Position numbers and translations under genes: made by a program. The notes under the pieces are model-generated. The model searched no databases, was not told where the DNA came from, and saw only the letters and a list, made by a program, of their open reading frames with translations. Positions 24,590 through 38,100 of a stretch of DNA of 64,000 nt are shown here, one piece after another. Position 1 is the first letter of the stretch, and the number at the start of each line of letters is the position of its first letter. The DNA comes from Piper betle (taxonomy: Eukaryota; Streptophyta; Magnoliopsida; Piperales; Piperaceae): assembly GCA_033002965.1 (NCBI GenBank), contig JAURVB010014451.1, positions 62,001 to 126,000 of the forward strand, in the 5' to 3' direction.

Positions 24590-24918
24590 CCGTTTGGTTG
24601 GCGTAATAAATATAAAAAATTATAAAAAATAAATATAATAAAATAAAATGACACAAATTTTTTAAATATTTTTTCATATGTTTAGATAGTATAAAAATAA
24701 AATAAAATAAAATATTTTTCACGTGTGTCTTTTAAATTGTTTCCTAATTTTTTACTTTCCACAAAAAAAAGTTATTTTTATAAAAGTTTTTTCATAAAAT
24801 AGCTTGGACTGAAAATAAAATTTCATTTGATTAGATTTTTTAACAACCAAACACAAAGAGATTTTTATCTAAATTTTACATTTATTTTATATGATTTCGG
24901 GACAATTAAAATGACTCT
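24590..24918 (+). repeat. AT-rich dispersed repeat, member 2
   Basis: This is the second copy of the family at 19875-20205, same orientation, beginning CCCGTTTGGTTGGCGTAATA and ending around GATTTCGGGACAATTAAAAT. It is non-coding. Confidence 0.65.
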
Positions 24919-25626
24919 AATTATTTTAAAAAGAAGTAAAAGTATTATATGTTATTGGATTCATAATTAAGGTTTCATATTTTTTATTTGACTTGGATAT
25001 TTTGCTATTAATTTTAATTATTAGCCGACTGAGTAAAACACATAAATCAAATTTAACTAAAGCTATGTCGATGACACAACCTCATTTCAGCTCTACTCGT
25101 ACCAAATTTAACTCCAAATTCAATACTTTTAAATTTAAGTTGTATACAAATACAAATATTAGAGTTAAAATTATATATCTTAATTTGTAAATCTAGAAAT
25201 TATATTTTTGAACAAAAATTACAAATTTATTACTCTACCCATTCTATTAGATATTGTTGGGTATATTTAATTAAATTGGGTTTAACTTGGTTTAACTGTA
25301 TTTTATATTTGTAAATAGAATATTTTATTAGATATTACAAAAAATTTAATCATCCATGTTTAATTAAATATTAGTTAAAAATACTATAATTTTTAATAAA
25401 AACTAGCAGTAGACCCGTGATGTACAAGGTACATTTAAAACTTATTAAGTCAATATATACCAATACTATATAAAAGTATTTAATTTAAAAAAATCACTAT
25501 ATTATTTTTAAATAAAAATAATGAATATTCATTTAATTTACCAAAAAACATAATTATGTATAAATATTAAAAGTAATTTTAATTTTAATAAGTAAAAATT
25601 ATGGTTCAATACTCTCTTAATAATAC

Positions 25627-25627
<1 letters not shown>

Positions 25628-25659
<32 letters not shown>

Positions 25660-25773
25660 TGTATGGTAAATAATAAATTTATTTTTAGTAGTATAATTAT
25701 AAATATATTAAAATTTATCAATATTTTTAAATTTTCTAATTTGATAAAATTATACTCCAATATTTTCTTAATA

Positions 25774-25818
<45 letters not shown>
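25628..25818. repeat. two (TAA)n microsatellites
   Basis: Perfect AAT/TAA runs lie at about 25628-25658 and 25773-25818, separated by AT-rich sequence. The two runs share similar flanks (TTCTTAATAA / CTCTTAATAA), which suggests a short local duplication. Confidence 0.9.
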
Positions 25819-26128
25819 TTCAAAATGTTAACATAGTGTGTAATGGAAGGAGGTAGATTGGATTTGGGAAAATTTCCTCATTAAAAATTCTAATATAGAC
25901 TAAAATTGACCAAACCATATGTAAAATGCTTATATATGAGATTGGTGTTTAAAAAAATTAATCCAATGTGGATTTGCATGTGAAGGAAGCCGAGCCATAA
26001 CTCAGTTGAATTAGGAGACTCGTGAGTCGTGACTCAGTCCTATTTATGATAACCGTCATGACTCGAGCTTCAACTCCATCGCCTTCCTCCGACCTCGATC
26101 CTCCCCTCCGGCTCGAGCTTCGATCGAG

Positions 26129-29100
26129 ATGAAGATCACCGTCATGACCCCCGACGAGCAGCTCGTCACTTTGGACGTTGATGCCGACGAGTCCGTAAGT
26201 CCCCTGCTCCAATCGTCTTTTTGAGTTTTTTTTTGGATTTTTTTCTGATTTTTGGTTGATAAAATGATGCAGGTTGAGAATCTGAAGGCACTTCTGGAGG
26301 TGGAGGTGAGTGGAATCTGTTTATAATAATTTTTTATGATGTTAAAATGCGGTTTTTGTGCTAATTGTTGAGTTTGGGGTCTTTGGAGTATTGATTTTGG
26401 AAATTTTTGGTTTTCTGTAGACGAGTGTGGCGCTTCCGCAGCAGAAATTGGTTTTTAATGGGAATGAGATGATGAATTCGCAGCTGTTGAGTTCTGTTGG
26501 TGTCAGGGACGGTGATTTAGTGACAATGGTTACTAATGTGTCTAGGTACGGAATTTTAGTTAGAGAAGAGAAGTTGGAGAAATTGCAAACTGATGAAAAA
26601 ATTAGTCTTTTTAGTTTTTTGTTGCATGATGGAGTTTGAATGCTCCTTGTGTTAGTCCACCTCAACTTTGAGTGCTAGATGCTGTTTTTTTTTGTTTTTG
26701 GGTGTATGTATTCGAAGAATTTAAGTGATTAAATTTCTTTGTTTTAGAGCTTCTACCAATGGCCTGGGAATTAATCCAGACGGTTCTGCAGTGAATCCAG
26801 CAGCATTCCAGCAACATATCCGACAGGATTCAAACACAATGGCACAACTGCTGCAGGTGATCTTTTACACTTTCTGTAGTAGCGTCTTGCTTTAGATGCG
26901 AGCTAATGGTATGGGAATGTTAGAAAGATACCTCACCCTGGCAGTCGCTTGATAGTTGTAGTGGCCGGAAGTGATACCAGAAGGAACAGTTCTAGTTCAT
27001 TTATGTATTTATCAAGGGAGGAAGGGAGATAAACCCTCCTTCAACATAATTTGCTTATAATTTCTGTTCTGTCAGAGTAGCTCGATCTGAAAATTATTGC
27101 CTTCTCAATGTTAGAGCTTTTATATTTTTAGACGATTGATGTATTTTACAGAGGGATCCTCCACTAGCTCAAGCAATTCTTGGAAACGATCTTGATAAGT
27201 TACAAAATGTCCTGAAAGAGCGCCACTTGCAGAGACTAGAGTTTCAGAAGCAGCAAGAGGAGGAAATGGTGGGATGTATTTTCTAGCCTGTGTATTTTAG
27301 TTCACAGGGTTGACATACTGACTTTCCATTGGGAAGAAGTACTGTTGATATTTATTTGTGATAGTTGGCATGCATGTATCCTGCGAAAATCAAATTTTTT
27401 GTTTGAAATTTTAGGCTCTCATGTACGCCGATCCTTTTGATGTTGAAGCACAAAAAAATTGAAGCTGCTATTCGGCAGGTCACTCTCTTGCTCTATTATC
27501 TGTTTTAACTATGTAAGCAACATGGTAGCCTGTAATATTTGTATCTGATTTCCATAAATAAAAATAGGAATTTACAATTTTATTTATATTTTCGCATCAA
27601 AAAAGAGATTGTATTCTTCTCCTTACTAATTCTGATGTGAAGAGATCCACCACCCCAACTTAGTATAAGCAAGCAAGAGAATTTTGTCACCTGAAATCTT
27701 CATCCATATCTGATCTAATGATTTGCTTATGTTCTTCTTATTACTTTAATTAACTTTCAGAATAAGAGTGTTTGATGCTTTACTCAGACAACTTTACTAT
27801 TGGTGGCATATGTTGAAGCTGTCATTGTTATGTATAGCATGCATAAGAGAGTCTTATTTTAATCATTTATGCTGCAGAAAGGTATTGATGAAAATTGGGA
27901 AGCTGCTTTGGAACATAATCCTGAAGCTTTTGCTCGTGTGGTACGTTGTAATTCCTTCATGGTTTAAGATTTTTTATTTTCACGTATTCTGCAAATATCC
28001 TTGTATTCTTTATGTCTTGTTTTGCTTTAGGTCATGCTATATGTTGACATGGAAGTCAATGGAGTGCCTCTAAAGGTAAATTTCTGCTAAAAAATTTCAT
28101 GTTGTGTAATGCTATTTGTTGTAATTGGTAATGTTTTGTTATGCAACTGCCATGAAATGCGTGTTGTGAAGATTTAAAAATTTACTTTGGTCACTGAAAA
28201 TAGTAGATAGCATGTTAAGTCAAATGTGGTTTGGAAGCTCTTGCTCATAAATTTATCTCTAATCCTTCTGTTGTTTAAGAATTATAATTCTGGATATGAC
28301 ATATTCCGTATCAAATTATTGAGATTTGTAATCTGTGTTAAGAATAATGTTTCTAGGTATTTAACAATAGTTAATATTAAAGGAAGACATCTTTTGAATT
28401 TTGGGAACGGATCATTTCTTTTGTTTTAATTATTTAATGATGTGTTTTCCTTTTGATTTTAAGGCCTTTGTGGATAGTGGAGCACAAACAACGATCATAT
28501 CGAAAAGCTGTGCTGAGCGTTGTGGGTATGTCCTGGCTATTTAGTGCTAATATTATGTTCATCAAATAGTCTTTTATCAGGATGTATATTTATAGCAACT
28601 ATAATGTTGTGTCAAATTCTTTCATTCCAGGTTACTGAGGCTGTTAGATCAGCGGTTCAAGGGTATTGCTCAAGGAGTTGGCCAGTCCGAAATCCTTGAA
28701 AAATTCATGTGGCACCAATTAAGGTTTTGCTTATGTCTGTTGGATTATTGGAATATTTATTCAATTTTGACAAACTTTGATGTAAGCTTTTTCATCATTA
28801 TATTTGTTTTTTGCCAGTAGATTGGTAATGTGTTCTACCATTGCTCATTTACGGTATTGGATTCTCCAAATATGGAATTCCTTTTTGGACTTGATATGCT
28901 TCGGAAACATCAGGTAATGCATTAGACAAGCTATTTGAATGAGTTTTAGTGTGTGCAATTTTATCAATGTTTTTTTCCTGCATCTTTTTGCAGTGTATGA
29001 TTGACTTGAAAGAAAATGTTTTGAGAGTTGGAGGAGGAGAAGTTGCCGTACCATTTTTGCAAGGTTTTTGTTTGTATAACCATTTTCTTTTTATCAATTG

Positions 29101-30761
29101 TAGCTTTAGTTTTTCTGTTTGATTTGGCTCTGAGTTATATTAGACATGTCAATTTGTACGAGCATGTAACCAGTTAAATTGAATTCATGTATTTTCAGAG
29201 ATAGATATACCATCAAGGTTCCGTGATGAAGAAAGGGTTACTGATGAAGTTGCACAAGGCTCAGCAACAGTGCCTGTAAGTCAAAAGAAATTGAAACAAT
29301 TCTGAAAAATATTGTTGATGGAATTTCTACTTTAAGAATAACTTCCGGAGATAATTTTCCTTGCATCAGGGAACATCAGAAGTGAGAGGAAAGGATGATA
29401 AACTAGGTTCAGGTGAATATATAACAGTTCTATTTGTAAAATGGGTTGAACTTTTAATGTTGTTTGATGTGGTTAAAGTTGAGACTATTGCCTTATGTGC
29501 ATAAAATGGTGTTGCATGTTTCGAGTGTTACCATTGATATTTGATATCATTCATAGTTAATTCTTTTCATTATTAATTATTAATTATTAATATTATTATT
29601 ATTATCAATAATTTTATCTTATATTAATCTTGCCAAATTCTTTTCGTTTGTAATTTGCAGGTGCTGCTGGTAACACTCCCCGGGTAAGTCTATGTCTGGA
29701 AACTTGCCTCTCCGATTTCTTAAACTTCAAAACTGGAATGGTCAAAATTTGACTCCACTAAATTCCTGTCTACCTTTGTCACTAGATTCATATATGTTAG
29801 ATTGTGGATGCCAATAATTTTTGTTATGGGTGATTTTAAAACTTCATGAAGAATTTCTGATGTAAGATTAGGTCGTTACCAGTACATTTTTACAAATTTT
29901 ATGTACGATTTTCAAATCTTAGTTCTTCATTTTGTAACATACCAGTCAGCTTGTATGACTGTATTGTCATTTCTAAACACAAGTATGCAAGTTTGGTTAG
30001 AAGTTTTCCCTTTCCTCTTTGAACCACTTTGCAAAGCATAGTAGGCTCCATCACATATTATATTTTCTTTTCTCTTTTCCACTTTGCCTATCAATCTCTT
30101 TCACAAATCAACAACTCCGATCATTTTATATCATTCTGGTTAAAGCTGATGTCTGTGCTTGTTCTTGGGTGTGCCTGCAAATAGCTAGTGCGTCAAAATC
30201 CAATTGATTCTATGAAAAATATTTCCTTCATTTTGTGGTATAGTTACCATCCTAGACACCTTAATGCTTTTTTCTTTTTTCTTTTTCTTTTTTCTTTTTT
30301 TTTTTGAGATTTCTGATCTACCTGTTGTCTATCCTTTTCAAATTAATATTCTGATGTCTTGAAGAACCACTTATTCTCGTGCCAGACAGATATAATTTTT
30401 CAAGTTCGTGAAGAGAATTGAATTATATTGCACAAACATTCCTTGTTAAGTGGGACTTGGTTCCATGAATGACAATGCTTCTGTGATGATCAATGTTTTT
30501 GGAGCTCATTTAAAGATGCATTTTTGCTAGTACTGATTCTATGTTTATCATTTTTGTACACAGATGATTTTTGTAGATTAAATGATTCTTGCTAGAGACT
30601 TCATTCTTATGTTGTGAGTGTCATTGATGCAGAAACCAGAATTTGAATCCAAAGTTGCTAAGCTTGTCGATCTTGGGTTCAGCCGGGAAGCAGTAATACA
30701 AGCCCTTACTCTATTTAACGGCGACGAAGAGCAGGCTGCAGGATTTCTTTTTGGTGGTTGA
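26129..30761 (+). CDS. DDI1: DDI1: ubiquitin-like, retroviral-type aspartyl protease and UBA protein; two frame breaks
   Basis: Sixteen exons are 26129-26194, 26273-26305, 26421-26545, 26748-26856, 27152-27268, 27415-27478, 27878-27940, 28031-28075, 28464-28525, 28631-28723, 28821-28913, 28994-29063, 29199-29275, 29370-29412, 29661-29683 and 30633-30761. They would encode about 404 aa, near the usual 410. The N-terminal UBL starts MKITVMTPDEQLVTLDVDAD. The protease domain holds the active-site FVDSGAQTTIISKSCAERCG and FLFGLDMLRKHQ. The C-terminal UBA has KVAKLVDLGFSREAVIQAL and ends FLFGG. DDI1 is a proteasome shuttle and ubiquitin-dependent endoprotease. Two exons break frame: A 27452-27458 in DVEAQKKIEAA (seven, nine expected) and position 28698 (one G where CTTGGAAAA is expected, SEILGK). 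All other phases fit, so I favour sequence error over a pseudogene. Confidence 0.92.
29566..29607. repeat. ATT/TAA microsatellite in DDI1 intron
   Basis: This is a run of TTATTAATTATTAA and ATTATT repeats inside the intron between exons 14 and 15. No function is apparent. Confidence 0.8.
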
Positions 30762-32782
30762 CATTATTTTATTCGCTAAAGGCATAATTCATTATATTTG
30801 GATTATTTTCTGCTCTGATGGATAGTGCAAGCAATTCATCAAAACAAAAACTACCTTTTGTTTAAACTGTTATAATTTATATGATTCATTTTTGGTTGAT
30901 AATAACTTTCTTTATATTACACTGATTTATAACATCCCAACTTGACCTATAATTGGAGCTGATATGATTTGGACACATTTTGTCCGTGGCTATATGCCTT
31001 TGGTGGAGATGTGACTTGATTTGGACCAGATCAGTGTAAACAATTCTTGTTTATCTTAAATTTGGATCGAGCACAGTGAAGAAAACAAAGGAGTTGTTTT
31101 CATGGACCGTTCTTGATTTGACTCTGTCCTCTCATGAAGATGTTTAAACACGACTCAGGTGATTTTTCATTTCTTTTCCAGTGTTTGAACAAGAAGGTTT
31201 TTATTCCACATTGATGCTGAAATGACCAAGCTCAATCCTTGATCGGGTAAATCTTCCTTCAACTATGACTGCGATGTTCAAATACATGCAATTGTCTGAT
31301 CTTTTCTGCATACAAACTTGCAGAATCTCAAACAGGACAGATGAACAGCCTAAAACTTGCATGTCATGCATCATTTTTGCTAGCATTACATCACTGAGCA
31401 AGAATCGGTCCTTCCATCTCTAACTTCATAGAACACATATGGAGATGCAGGCCTCTCTTAAGTATATGTCCATAGCATAGTATTGTTTTCTCCAACACTT
31501 GCAGCCTTTTTCACCTCCTTTTCTTCTACTGCGGAGACGCTAACGAGCTCGGTGAATCCCATTTTCTTTCAGAGTGATTTTGTCAATTTCACTGAATCAA
31601 CTTCTTCGCCAACCACCTCAAGGTGGTCTTTCCGTTTCCCCTATTTGTGTTGATAGTACACCTTCAGGAAGAAAGAACAGATTCGTTCATACCATTCATT
31701 AGACTTGCTTTCATGGCCAGTCTGAGGAAACATTAAGCTCGAAATTAATTTGAATGCTTGCCAGTATGATTAACAACCGTTCATTGCTTTGTGTCGATGT
31801 CGCTCATCATTCATCTGCAATCTTAACACAATCTTTTGCTGTAATCCATAAAACAGGGAAACTTCCTGTAAGCTATTCATGTTGAAATGAGAACAACCAT
31901 TAAACACCAGAGTAGCATACCTTCATGCTTGGGGAAAAGAGTGTCCTAAGATGATAAACAACTTCACTAGCGCATGGACATGTGTATTATCTGATTGTTG
32001 CTAACCTGCTGGGCAAGGACTTGGTCTTGAATTTTGTTATCATCCAACAAACACGCATATATAGAACCATGGTTGACGGTTCAAGTCGTCATCATCAATA
32101 TCATCGTCTTCTTCAGGTTATGCTGATCTTTGCAGGTATGATGCCTTAGTTGAGCTCCCTTATTCATAAGCTAAATTTGGCACGTTTACAGGACTGTAGA
32201 AATAGCAAGGTTTCTTTTCTTTCTTTTGTAATTTTACCTCCCCAGTGCTTACCTGTTCAATGTGCACAACCTTTCTGCTCACAACTGCTGCCAATCAAAC
32301 CGAATTAACAACTACCCAGAGAACAGTTCTGGCAAATTTTGTTCAAGATAAGAAGGTTGTCATCGGTTGACATTGCCGGGGAAGATATCCTTTGCTTGAA
32401 TTAAGATTTCCATTTATCTAGAGTCCCATTATTCGTCATAAAAAGTAACTGGGAAAAAAAAGAAGACGAGAAAGAACTACACTAATGGGCACTCACAGGA
32501 TTGATATTGTAACCATAACAACACGTTAAAACTCAACAGTTTCTGCCATGCAGCAAAAGATTGATATTGTAATCAAAACAACACGTTCAACTCAACAGTT
32601 TCTGCCATGCAGCAAAAGATTGATATTGTAACCAAAACAACACGTTAAAACTCAACAGTTTCTGCCATGCAACAAAAGATGAGGCAGCAAAGGATGTAAC
32701 AAAGCCCAAGTTGAAGGTCATTATTTACAGAGCTAGTCTCCGTTGTTTGACTGCCTTCATATTTTGTTGAAGCTTCCTGCTC
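30762..32782. other. convergent spacer between DDI1 and RGLG
   Basis: The 3' ends of two converging genes face each other here, so both 3' untranslated regions lie within. The remainder is unremarkable apart from the minisatellite at 32499-32677. No open frame with a recognisable domain is seen on either strand. Confidence 0.5.
32499..32677. repeat. minisatellite, three copies of a 59-60 bp unit
   Basis: The unit starts GATTGATATTGTAA and contains ACAACACGTT, CTCAACAGTTTCTGCCATGC and AGCAAAA. Copies lie at 32499-32558, 32559-32617 and 32618-32677 and differ at a few bases. It sits about 100 bp beyond the stop codon of the RGLG-type gene on its 3' side, so it may lie in that gene's 3' untranslated region. 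The units are contiguous with no spacers, so this is not a CRISPR array. Confidence 0.92.
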
Positions 32783-35190
32783 CTAATAGAGCCGAATCTT
32801 TGTTGTTATGTGGCGTCGACAGAATGGACAAAACTCCATCTCTCTTCCACATTCATAGCATGTCTACATGAAACACAAAAAATTTATCATCAACAAAATT
32901 TCTTACTATGATGAAAAATATACTACATGAGCAATGGAACTGATAAGTTTGTTACTTGGTTTGTGGTTTATACTCTACCTGATGACCACAACCAAAGGCC
33001 ATGTCTTTCACATTCCAAAAACAAACTTGGCATGAATTCTGTCAAAACAAAATTACAAACACTGCATTGTTAAAGAAAAATATTGAAGGATGCCCATGTT
33101 GAACAGCATAATGCTTGTTAATTTAATTATAACCATTCAGTCTTGGTGGTTACATTACCTGGTCATTGTGAGAATAGTTTGTTGGAGGTGGATCTGGAGG
33201 AAGGCTGTAAATGCCAGGGTAGTGATCAGAGGTGCTGTATCTTGACGAATTTCCACCGTAGTTTGCAGAGTTGTTTGTCCTTGGTGGAGGAAGGGCAATC
33301 CTTTTTTCAGCACCTCGCCGACGTCTGTGCAAGGTTAATTGAAGAACATGTATGAGTTTTCTCATCTATCAATTGCAAGGATTTTCTACTAAATGTGAGA
33401 AAATACAAGTCTAAAATATTTGCTAATTACTACTTAGTGCAACATAAATCAATGATTAATAATCGCGGTGCAGAAAAATTTTTCATAGAAATACTTGCCC
33501 TAAGAGTTGATGGGAAAGTGTGGCTTTGTACTGCGTTGGTATTTCCATCAATGCTGCTAGGGCAAACTCAGTTTCCTTCCTGTATTGGGGGATGTCTCTA
33601 GACATGATTTCAGTAAAGTTCACAAACTGCATAAGATGAGGTAAACTATATTAGGTCCATCCTAAATGCTGGGGTTAAAAAATTTAACATGACATGCATT
33701 TGGATGATCTAACACCAAGAAACCTGGAAATTGTCAAAATCTCTTGAAGGTATGTTGTCATCAAATTGTTTCATCATATCCCAGGGGCCATCACCAAGTC
33801 CAATCAACACAATTGACAGAGGGTACTTACTGTAAAAGCAGTTGTTTTGGCAACAACATTCAGAATATGAAAAATCACTTGAATCTGTCCGAAACATAGG
33901 CAATACCTGGCTTTGACAATTGCATTTATAGTGTCTTGTTCTTGGGCACTCAAGTTTCCTGAATCTGTATCAACACTTCTTGTCACCTACAAGAAAGACC
34001 CACAATATTAGTCCAATGTATACTATAAAAATTTCATGGTAACGAAGAATAGAACAGGAAAAAAAGGTAGGTATGAGCAAGTTAACTTGTCCATCGGCTA
34101 TGATGAGAAGGACATGGTATTGTCCCCCACTGCCGTCAACTATTCCAATTGCCGTTTCAATTATGGGTGCAAAGGATGTAGGTCCTGCAACATGTCAAGG
34201 AGATCATTTTTAACAGGCCAAGGTCATGGAAACACCAAAGTGTAGTAAGCAGGTTGGATTTCTTAGAGTCTTTGTTCTTACCAGCAAGCTTAAGATGAGG
34301 GACTATTTCTCTGTATCGACGCAGTGCTTCCTCAAAACCATAACAGGGTTTTCCCTCAGCATTGAAGCTAAACACTTCCTTATCATGTGTGGATGCTACA
34401 ATATCAAGAAACTAGACTTATGTGATGTTGTTCATGTTGTACAGATACTATGCAACCTCATGAGATTTAGAGAAAGTTACTGACCATCTCCAAAACCAAA
34501 ACAAGGAATGAGATTGTCCTCATCAAATTTACTGAGGGTTTTTCCTATGATGGAAATTGCTTGTTCATAAGGATTTGGTGATTCTCCCAGGTGGTGCAGG
34601 CTTCTGCGATTGAAAGAGATTGTACCTGAGAAAAGATTGTATCCATTCATAGACTTAGTTTTTTAATTGCAACTTAGGAAGCCAAGTAAAAGAAGCTTCA
34701 AGTTTTAGTTACTAAACCTGTCCACTCATTGCTCTTTGTAAAATCAACACCAACTATAAGATTGGAAGATTCAAGCCCAGCTTGTGCAAGTGCTTCTGTT
34801 ACCTGCTAGACAACAACCCAAGTTTTACTAGTGGTAAATTTTGGATTGGTAGGGGATTCCCCTACTTAAAGCAAGAGCCAAATTAGCGCCTTTTGATTCA
34901 AATACCATCTAAATTTTAGATAGTTTATAAATTCACTTACTAACATGGAACTGTTAAAGAACCATTTAATGTTTACTTTAACGCGCATAAAACTATACCT
35001 GGTCAAGAGAAGTAAAATCATCTCCAATTCTAGAGTATCGGCTGGGGCGTGGCCTGTATCTTATCTCATTCTCTGAATTGTAGTCATAGTAAGAATGAGA
35101 TGAGTATGATGATGCTCCCCCATATGATGATCTTGGTGGACTATAAGGTGAGTAGTAGTAGCCTGAGTCTCTTGATTGCTTTGCCCCCAT
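32783..35190 (-). CDS. RGLG-type E3 ubiquitin ligase (copine/vWA plus RING)
   Basis: Eleven exons in phase give 416 aa: 35190-34999, 34802-34718, 34625-34485, 34395-34282, 34184-34087, 33986-33907, 33829-33724, 33626-33499, 33324-33159, 33038-32979 and 32863-32783. I chose ATG 35190 because it gives [10 protein letters not shown], an N-myristoylation signal like those of Arabidopsis RGLGs; the codon two upstream is GTG. A Ser/Tyr-rich N-terminus is followed by the vWA/copine domain ([16 protein letters not shown] with a MIDAS-like DxTx[21 protein letters not shown]) and a C-terminal C3HC4 RING (CQVC, FGCGHQTCYEC, FCPFC). RGLGs are membrane-associated ligases linked to K63 chains, auxin and stress signalling. 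Intron 8 (33498-33325) appears to use a GC donor. No frame break is seen. Confidence 0.93.
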
Positions 35191-38100
35191 GGCCACAGTT
35201 TGCCACCAATCACCTATTTTTTCATGTTAGCCTAAGTCAATTTCTTCATATAAGTCTTGGCCAAAAATTGAAGAGCTGATATGAACAATGATTTTGTCTG
35301 ATAAGAGGATTGACTTAAGGAAGTTATCCCAAACCATTAAATTTTTGTCATTTGTAGTAACATATGCCTGCTTCAGTATCCATGACCTCAACTACCTTTC
35401 GGTGTCAGGTAGAAGAAGAATAAACATACGAGTAGTTATGATTTTTTTCATGTTTACGGTCCCAATTATTTGAGACTATAATAAGGTGGAATTAATACTT
35501 AAAAGCACCAATAAAAATGGAATGATGAAAACAATCTTGAATAGGGAAAAACCAGTAAGAACACTTCCAAAACTCAAAAAGTAATCAAGTGCAAAAGTCT
35601 GATTTAACTTCACAAGTAAGCTTTTCTCAAAACAGTGAAACAATGACATTTTGAAGCAAATCTTACAAACAAGGAAAAGCAGAGAAAAGCTACAAGAGCA
35701 GATAATAGACAAATCAATCAGAACTTCAATGATTTTGAGGAAAAGGAAACGTCCAAAGGAAGCCATGCTAGAAGTCCATAAAAAACAAGTTCAATGCAAT
35801 TAACTTAACTATAACACATCTTAGCAACAAACAAATGTTCAATGAAGTCAAGCAGTTCCCAGCTCAAGTTGGAACGCACAAAAGGGCTAGCAGCAATACC
35901 TCCAGAGGTAGAAGATCAATCAACCTCTCAGCTCCAAAAAGGCCTCCAAAAGTGCAGCTATTAGCTAAGCTTGATATATACAATCTAGCAATTGAAGAAG
36001 AAACTTAAACCAACTGCCAGAAGTTACTCAAGAAGGCTAGATCCAAGAAACTGCTCATATGTCTAAGTGGCAAGATTTTCTTTCTCTGTGCTTTAATGTC
36101 TACCCCTAATAAGATGATGAAGCTTCTCAGGAGAAGCAGTATTGACTCTACCAGAAAAGAAAACACCATCAATCATTTTGCCAGATACCCATTTTATAGA
36201 AGTCTTAGATGGATGAGATTCAACCCTTTGGAGGCTACCTACTTTTGATGAAAAACGAGTGGAATCAGATTATCAAAACATTTAAGAAAATGCCTGGGTA
36301 AGAAATAGGAAGGTAGACGCGGGAAAGGAACGACTTGCATGACTTCATAGCACTATTATAATCTAGTCAACTACAACGGATTATAATAATTATTCGCGAA
36401 AAAATTTATCATCGTTTTCATTGGCTAAGTATGAATAGCATCTCTTTTTGTTGATTAATCAAAGGTTCGATTTATCATAATCTTCGATAGAGTACCAGTT
36501 ACTATACATATACGTTGGATCTCATCGAATTTTTAAAAATAAATAAGTATTTTGTTTAAATTTTAATATATTTTCACGATCTATATTTAATTAAATACGG
36601 GTTAAAATATATCGAGATTTAAAAATATATTTTGTGAAGAATCGGCACAATACGATACAATATTTAAAATTATAATTGCAGTGTTTCTTCTATGATAGTT
36701 CATACTCTTGTAGAACTCCAAGTATTAATTTTTTTGTTCAAGTTGTCGATTGACAAATGGCACATTGACGTAGCCATCCATGACTTAGTTTGATTTCAAT
36801 TACTGTGAAAATTAATAATAAGAGAGAATATTAATTTAGGGTAAGGGTGACATGGGCATGCATAGGTCAGAGGATGAGATAATTTCGAGGCATTGACATT
36901 GTCCAATGTCAATGGATTAAGTTTGACATACATAGAATAGAACAATAATCCTATGTGTTAATAGATAAAAACTAGTTAGGTGTTCATCAGAGTGAGCAAA
37001 CTTAGCCTAAAACCAATAAAACAAATCTAGCTTAAAATTATATTTTCTGTTTTAGGTTTCCTCAACTACTAACATGGCTTAGGATGTGCGATTATATTCT
37101 GAAGAGATTAATTAGTTCTCAATAATATTAATATTAAAGGAATTTTTGATTGTTCAATAAGTCAATTCAAATGAGCTTTTAAATATGGTCATTATGCATG
37201 ATTAATATTTATAAAACCTCATGGTATTTTAGAAACTTTAAATACATTAGGAAATCCTCGCCTCCATCCCTTATTGCATTCATAAAAATAAGATGAAAAA
37301 AAAAGAACTTGTTTCATCTATATGATATTTGCCTCATCATTTTGGTCAATGACCTTAATAACAAGTGTTTATTATGATTTTAATTTAATGAGGTATTCAT
37401 GTAATTTCCTATTAAAATCAAATATCTTTACCTCAAGTATTATAAGCATTATAATTATAACATGGGAGTTAATTCTTAACCTATCTCATCAGTACATGTG
37501 TTGATATCTCATATGATATTAAGTTAAGAAGAACTCTGGGCATATTTTTGTGAGGGGTATCCAATGGATTGGAAGGGGAAAGGTTGTTAGAAATCATCTT
37601 TTTAGTCATAACTAATAAAAATCAAACTATACAGATTAAATAAGAATTCCTATTATTAGGTTTGTCCCACATTAATCGTGAATGATATTAGTAAATGATA
37701 TATAGGTTAATAAAAAAAATTTTATTTTTTACATTAGCTTTTAGATTAAGAAAGACTTGTGACACCCGTTATAAGTTTTATTTGGTTGATATAAGTCTAT
37801 TTTGAGAGTCCAAGGGCCCAACATTAATTTCATTACAAAATTATCGTAAAAAAAATCAGTTGTAAAAGTGTACAGGAATACCACCAACATGATCAAAACC
37901 AAACCACTTGTATACATGACACCTACTTTCCTTTTATTGTTAAAAGTACCTGTTCGGGGCCCAAAGGGCCCAACACCATTTGTATTACAAAATTATTGCA
38001 AGAAAATAAACAAATCGGTTATAAATTGTAAAGGAACAGGAAAATATTTAATAATTAATTGTATTAAAAATTTTTGTTGTATATGCATCCATAAACCTAT

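Larger units (their letters stand above)
24130..26128. other. AT-rich spacer between divergent SUFE1 and DDI1
   Basis: SUFE1 reads leftward and DDI1 rightward, so both promoters lie here. It contains the repeat at 24590-24918, two TAA microsatellites and, at about 25404-25435, AGTAGACCCGTGATGTAC, which resembles the CCCGTG/GCACGG motif of a common plant repeat. No gene is seen. Confidence 0.5.

Noticed and set aside
32499..32677. CRISPR-like repeat array
   Set aside because: The units are contiguous with no unique spacers, and the genome is a plant nuclear genome. It is a minisatellite.
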